From: Verrucomicrobiota bacterium
GTDB taxonomy: Bacteria; Chlamydiota; Chlamydiia; Chlamydiales; FEN-1388
Direction of reading: 5' to 3'
Assembly: GCA_018239705.1 (NCBI GenBank)
Contig: JAFEGS010000022.1
Span: 1-8,775, forward strand
DNA length: 8,775 nt
In this document: positions 5,949 to 8,775 of the stretch, one piece after another
Layout of the letters: each line of letters begins with the position of its first letter
How positions within the stretch are numbered: position 1 is the stretch's first letter
Made by a program: the position numbers and the translations under genes
The notes under the pieces: generated by a model
Told to the model about the DNA's origin: nothing
Databases searched by the model: none
Seen by the model: the letters and a program-made list of their open reading frames with translations, nothing else

Positions 5949-6864
5949 AAGCAGCTATCATTTCATTTTTTTTCAGTTCATAATATTCTGCTAAAACAGG
6001 ATAGTATTTAGCAAGCCATTTATATAAGGGAAAGAGGCGCTTTACATCCTTTTCAAAATCACTTCTGTCGAGAATAACATCTGAAACTCGAAGTTTACCG
6101 GTATCGATATAAATAGCTCGATCTGGCAAAAAACCAATGTTGTTATTGCGAACAAGCGCAGTATCAACATCGACTATTCCCTTTTTTGTGCAGTTAAAAA
6201 GGAGCGTGAAGAGCTGATCGATGCGCTCTTTGGCCTCATCGGTTTTGCCCTGCCACATCAGCTCAGCAAGCACAATCTTGATATGGCGCGCTCGCTTTTG
6301 TAGCACCCACTTGACGGTATTTACATCAACAAGATGCGCATCAGATTTGCGGTCAATGAGAAGGACCTGCCTGGGAAGCGCCTTCGTGCTATTCAGGTGA
6401 ACAAAAAAGGTCCCCGTCTCGTCTGGGATAACGCTCGAAGAGATAAGCAGGCTGGTCAGGAGCGCTGTCTCTCGATTGATTTTTGCATTTCTTTTTGATT
6501 CTTCAAAGGGCTTAAAGAGAAAGCTATCAGTTGTACCACTCTTTTTCTCTTCTATCCGTAGAGGTTTTTGCAAAATAAATTTTAATACATACTTCCCATC
6601 GCTGCTCTCATAAGCTGAGCACTGCTTGCCCTGCCCAAGAAAATTGAAGGGCTGCTGAAGCACTCTACTTACAAATGCCTCACGCCCGGGAGCCTCATCT
6701 CGTTCCCATTGGGGATCCAGGTCGCTACAAGGCGCAAAGTAATCAATAAATTGGGAGACAACAAATGACTTCGAGGTGCGCTTGCTGCAAACAGCAATAA
6801 CTGTAGCCCCTAGCAAGAGCCCAATTGCCGCTCGTGCTGCTATTTTAGAAAAACTAGATCTCAC
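5935..6864 (-). CDS. Membrane-anchored kinase-like protein, copy 1 of a tandem pair
   Basis: A 309-residue protein of unrecognised family, collinear over its full length with the gene downstream. The GTG start at 6864 is the only sensible choice: the pgi stop codon lies in the same frame two codons before it, and no other start occurs until the C-terminus. A hydrophobic segment covers about 12-26 (AAIGLLLGATVIAVC); the Cys is not in a good lipobox, so a membrane anchor is more likely than a lipoprotein. DPQWERDE (50-57), FLGQGKQC (75-82), YESSDG and YVLKF with K95 resemble a nucleotide-binding loop and lysine. HLNSTK, WVLQKRAR, ELMW and RIDQLFTLLF match the paralogue. GIVDVDTALVRNNNIGFL (D232, D234, N240-N242) and YIDTG (D254, G256) match a kinase-like catalytic and metal-binding layout. 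It follows pgi by three bases with only a weak purine-rich site inside the pgi end. Confidence 0.85.
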   Translation of the reverse strand: MRSSFSKIAARAAIGLLLGATVIAVCSKRTSKSFVVSQFIDYFAPCSDLDPQWERDEAPGREAFVSRVLQQPFNFLGQGKQCSAYESSDGKYVLKFILQKPLRIEEKKSGTTDSFLFKPFEESKRNAKINRETALLTSLLISSSVIPDETGTFFVHLNSTKALPRQVLLIDRKSDAHLVDVNTVKWVLQKRARHIKIVLAELMWQGKTDEAKERIDQLFTLLFNCTKKGIVDVDTALVRNNNIGFLPDRAIYIDTGKLRVSDVILDRSDFEKDVKRLFPLYKWLAKYYPVLAEYYELKKNEMIAAYEDN

Positions 6865-6867
6865 TCT

Positions 6868-8505
6868 TTACACTTCTTCACTTATTTCAATTAGTGCCTC
6901 TCCAAGCGGAAATTTCTCGGCCGCAGTAGATAAGCGCTTAAAAGCAAATAGATTAAGACATTTATTTGCAAGCTGTTTTCCAAGTTGCACCCCTTCCTGG
7001 TCAAAGGAATTTATGCCCCAAATAAATCCCTGGAAGGCAATTTTGTGTTCGTAGTAGGCAAGTAAAGCACCAAGGCTATGAGGCGTCAATTTCTTTGCCA
7101 TGATCAATGAAGTTGGCCTATTGCCGGGAAAGACCTTATTGGGATTTGCGCTCTTTTGTCCCTTGGCAAGGGCAATTGCCTGCGCAAAGAGGTTCGAGAG
7201 GAGCTTTTCTTGAGATGTTGTCCCCTGATATTCAAAGTCGGAAGGACCCTGGCTCTGCACAAAACCTATTATCTCTAGAGGCACAATGTTGGTGCCCTGA
7301 TGGATCAATTGGAAAAAGGAGTGCTGTGCATTTGTGCCGGGCTCTCCCCAGATGATGGGCCCGGTCTGAAACCGCGTCACATTTGCCTTGCGGTCAACCC
7401 TTTTGCCGTTCGACTCCATGTCGCACTGCTGTAGATGGGCCGGAAAGCGTTTCAGCATGCGAGAATAGGGAATCACTGCCACCGTTGGATAGTGTAGAAA
7501 ATTGCGATTCCACACACCGAGAAGAGCTCCAATAAGGGGAAGATTCTGCTTTACATCCTTTTGCAGCGCGACAAGATCCATCTCATGCGCTCCCTTGCAA
7601 AGCTCATAAAAAACCTCGTACCCGCACGTAAAGCCAATCAGCACACCGCCAACCATCGAAGTTGAGGAATACCTGCCACCGACATAATCCCACAGGTAAA
7701 AACATTCTACATACTTTTCAGGGTTATCCATAGGCGTTTTTGGCATGGTCACGCTGACAAAATAGGCCTCTGGGCGAAGCCCTCGCTTTGTAAAGGCATC
7801 TCTCAAGTACTCTTCGTTTGTCTCTGTCTCAAGTGTCGTTCCCGATTTTGAAATGACCACGACGAGAGACTTCGCGAGATCGGCCTCTTTGATAACGAGG
7901 CTCACATCGTCCGGATCAACGTTGCCTATGAAATGGACCTTTCGCCCAGGTTTGGTATAAAAGGCAAGGCTCTGGTAGAGCGCAGAGGGCCCCAGTTCTG
8001 AACCGCCGATCCCTATAAAGATCATTTCATTAAAATTATTTTTTAACTCGATATCGGAGAGGAATTTTTTTAGTTTTTTATGCTCTGCGAGGCTTGCCTC
8101 TCTTGCACTAAGAGCTGCAGCAGAAGTCTGGTGAGGCTCAAAAATGTCTCTCGTTGCCGTGTGGAGAGCAGCCCTTCGTTCGCTATCAAAGCCTGTGATA
8201 AAGTTTACCACCTCGCCCTGCTGCATACACTCCATCTGGTCAAGAACATTACGCTCATGTGCCAGGTCAAAAAGCGCCTGCATTACCTGCTCAGTTACCC
8301 TCTCAAAGCCATATAAAAGTGTATAGCCGGCTTGACTTGCCTTAAACTTGTGGATGCGCTCAGGTGTCAGCACCCCATCTTGAGTAAGATCGATAGGTTG
8401 GGTGGCAAGCTGCAAAAGCAGGTTATAGGCCATTGTCTGATCAAAGGCAGCTGCGTCGAGAAATGCCTTCTGAAAGGCTTGAACGTTTTGTGCTTGTGAG
8501 CTCAT
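6868..8505 (-). CDS. pgi: Glucose-6-phosphate isomerase
   Basis: A cytoplasmic 545-residue enzyme that interconverts glucose 6-phosphate and fructose 6-phosphate, linking glycolysis, gluconeogenesis and the pentose phosphate route. The length is typical of the long bacterial/eukaryotic form. Sugar-phosphate-binding motifs are clear: FIGIGGSELGPSAL (163-176), ISKSGTTLETETNEEY (218-233) and DYVGGRYSSTSMVGG (273-287, PGI signature 1). WGEPGTNAQHSFFQLIHQGT (386-405) carries E388 and H395, and SFDQEGVQLGK (500-510) is signature 2 with K510; the usual GVE is GVQ here. All expected catalytic residues are therefore present. The ATG at 8505 is preceded by AGGAA eight bases away. It is the first gene of the minus-strand run, so its promoter probably also drives the two membrane proteins, xerD and the 587-residue protein. 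Confidence 0.98.
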   Translation of the reverse strand: MSSQAQNVQAFQKAFLDAAAFDQTMAYNLLLQLATQPIDLTQDGVLTPERIHKFKASQAGYTLLYGFERVTEQVMQALFDLAHERNVLDQMECMQQGEVVNFITGFDSERRAALHTATRDIFEPHQTSAAALSAREASLAEHKKLKKFLSDIELKNNFNEMIFIGIGGSELGPSALYQSLAFYTKPGRKVHFIGNVDPDDVSLVIKEADLAKSLVVVISKSGTTLETETNEEYLRDAFTKRGLRPEAYFVSVTMPKTPMDNPEKYVECFYLWDYVGGRYSSTSMVGGVLIGFTCGYEVFYELCKGAHEMDLVALQKDVKQNLPLIGALLGVWNRNFLHYPTVAVIPYSRMLKRFPAHLQQCDMESNGKRVDRKANVTRFQTGPIIWGEPGTNAQHSFFQLIHQGTNIVPLEIIGFVQSQGPSDFEYQGTTSQEKLLSNLFAQAIALAKGQKSANPNKVFPGNRPTSLIMAKKLTPHSLGALLAYYEHKIAFQGFIWGINSFDQEGVQLGKQLANKCLNLFAFKRLSTAAEKFPLGEALIEISEEV

Positions 8506-8526
8506 CTTTATAGTTCCTGTTTTGGG

Positions 8527-8555
8527 TATATAATCTTGAGTTTACTTTGTGCTAA
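8527..8555 (-). promoter_or_regulatory. Candidate promoter for the pgi operon
   Basis: On the minus strand TTAGCA (8555-8550) and TATATA (8532-8527) are separated by 17 bases. Transcription would start near 8520, giving a leader of about 15 bases that contains the AGGAA binding site (8518-8514). It overlaps the candidate promoter reading the other way into trmB, so the two could interfere with each other. Motif-only evidence. Confidence 0.45.
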
Positions 8556-8575
8556 TTTTTCTGAACAGGTATACT
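8547..8575 (+). promoter_or_regulatory. Candidate promoter for trmB
   Basis: TTGTGC (8547-8552) and TATACT (8570-8575) are 17 bases apart on the plus strand. The -10 box is close to consensus and the -35 box is poor. Transcription would begin near 8582, about 20 bases before the trmB start. The -35 part overlaps the pgi promoter on the other strand. Confidence 0.35.
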
Positions 8576-8591
8576 TGTTTGCTTTTGAAAT

Positions 8592-8595
8592 AAGG
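8592..8595 (+). promoter_or_regulatory. Ribosome binding site for trmB
   Basis: AAGG lies six bases before ATG 8602, a normal distance. No other in-frame start with a binding site is visible between the promoter and this ATG, so it fixes the start of the partial gene. Confidence 0.5.
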
Positions 8596-8601
8596 TATAG
8601 T

Positions 8602-8775
8602 ATGGTTAGACCCAAAGACTTGCGACTTCCCTTTGCCTGGAATGAACGGCATGTTGCCATCCACAATCGCGTGTGGCTCATGCCTCCCCGGGCGCTTCCT
8701 CTGCCCTTTGCCTTTCCGGGCTGGGATCATCCGGAATTATTTGGGGTGAGCCGACCGGTCCGCATCGAGTACTGT
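8602..8775 (+). CDS. trmB: Probable tRNA (guanine-N7-)-methyltransferase, N-terminal part (3' end outside window)
   Basis: Only the first 58 residues are visible; the frame is open to the last base. The start MVRPKDLRLPFAWNERH, followed by RVWLMP, FPGWDHPELFG and PVRIEYC, matches my recollection of chlamydial TrmB N-termini, which begin KPQDL.xPF.W..R and lead into a (I/C)E(Y/L)CSGNG SAM-binding motif. The window ends exactly at the Cys of that motif, so the decisive methyltransferase residues are not seen. TrmB transfers a methyl group from S-adenosylmethionine to G46 in the variable loop of tRNAs. The N-terminal extension before the Rossmann fold is the part that looks lineage-specific. The gene is divergent from pgi with 96 bases between the starts. 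Assignment is from remembered similarity; a different small methyltransferase remains possible. Confidence 0.7.
   Translation, partial: MVRPKDLRLPFAWNERHVAIHNRVWLMPPRALPLPFAFPGWDHPELFGVSRPVRIEYC

Noticed and set aside
8529..8534. Perfect TATAAT on the plus strand
   Set aside because: No -35-like box lies about 17 bases before it (the region is the pgi start), and it coincides with the minus-strand -10 region of pgi.
8542..8730. 62-codon minus-strand open frame at the right edge
   Set aside because: It is antisense to trmB and covers the promoter region; its basic, low-complexity translation has no recognisable features.

Overview
The window looks like chromosomal DNA of a bacterium with a host-associated lifestyle, most likely an environmental member of the Chlamydiota (a Waddlia-, Parachlamydia- or Simkania-like lineage). 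This rests on the chlamydial look of the TrmB N-terminus at the right edge, on a eukaryotic-type protein tyrosine phosphatase that resembles a secreted effector, and on membrane-anchored proteins of unrecognised family beside housekeeping genes. The phylum assignment is an inference from remembered protein similarity, not from a search.

Left third (1-2351), plus strand, AT-rich and accessory in character. It starts with the C-terminal part of a DUF234-type AAA+ ATPase carrying a PD-(D/E)XK-like module, cut by the window edge. A 160-base AT-rich spacer with a plausible sigma70 promoter follows. Next comes a 476-residue tyrosine-phosphatase-like protein whose core motifs are present but altered: NCRGGVGRTG instead of HC(x5)R, and WLNH instead of WPDH. 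The 223-base spacer between this gene and the convergent operon holds two strong inverted repeats. One is a convincing Rho-independent terminator for the minus-strand operon. A short possible gene relic lies beside it.

Right two-thirds (2352-8505) is one tightly packed minus-strand gene run, probably a single operon. In transcription order it is pgi (glucose-6-phosphate isomerase), two tandem paralogues with an N-terminal membrane anchor and kinase-like motifs, xerD (tyrosine recombinase), and a 587-residue protein of unknown function. Gaps are 3, -14, 6 and 18 bases, and the run ends at the terminator near 2202-2252. At the right edge, divergent from pgi and sharing a 96-base promoter region with it, is the 5' end of a probable trmB (tRNA m7G46 methyltransferase).

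The least understood parts are the tandem kinase-like membrane proteins, the altered phosphatase, and the large 587-residue protein. No RNA gene, insertion sequence, CRISPR array or origin was seen.
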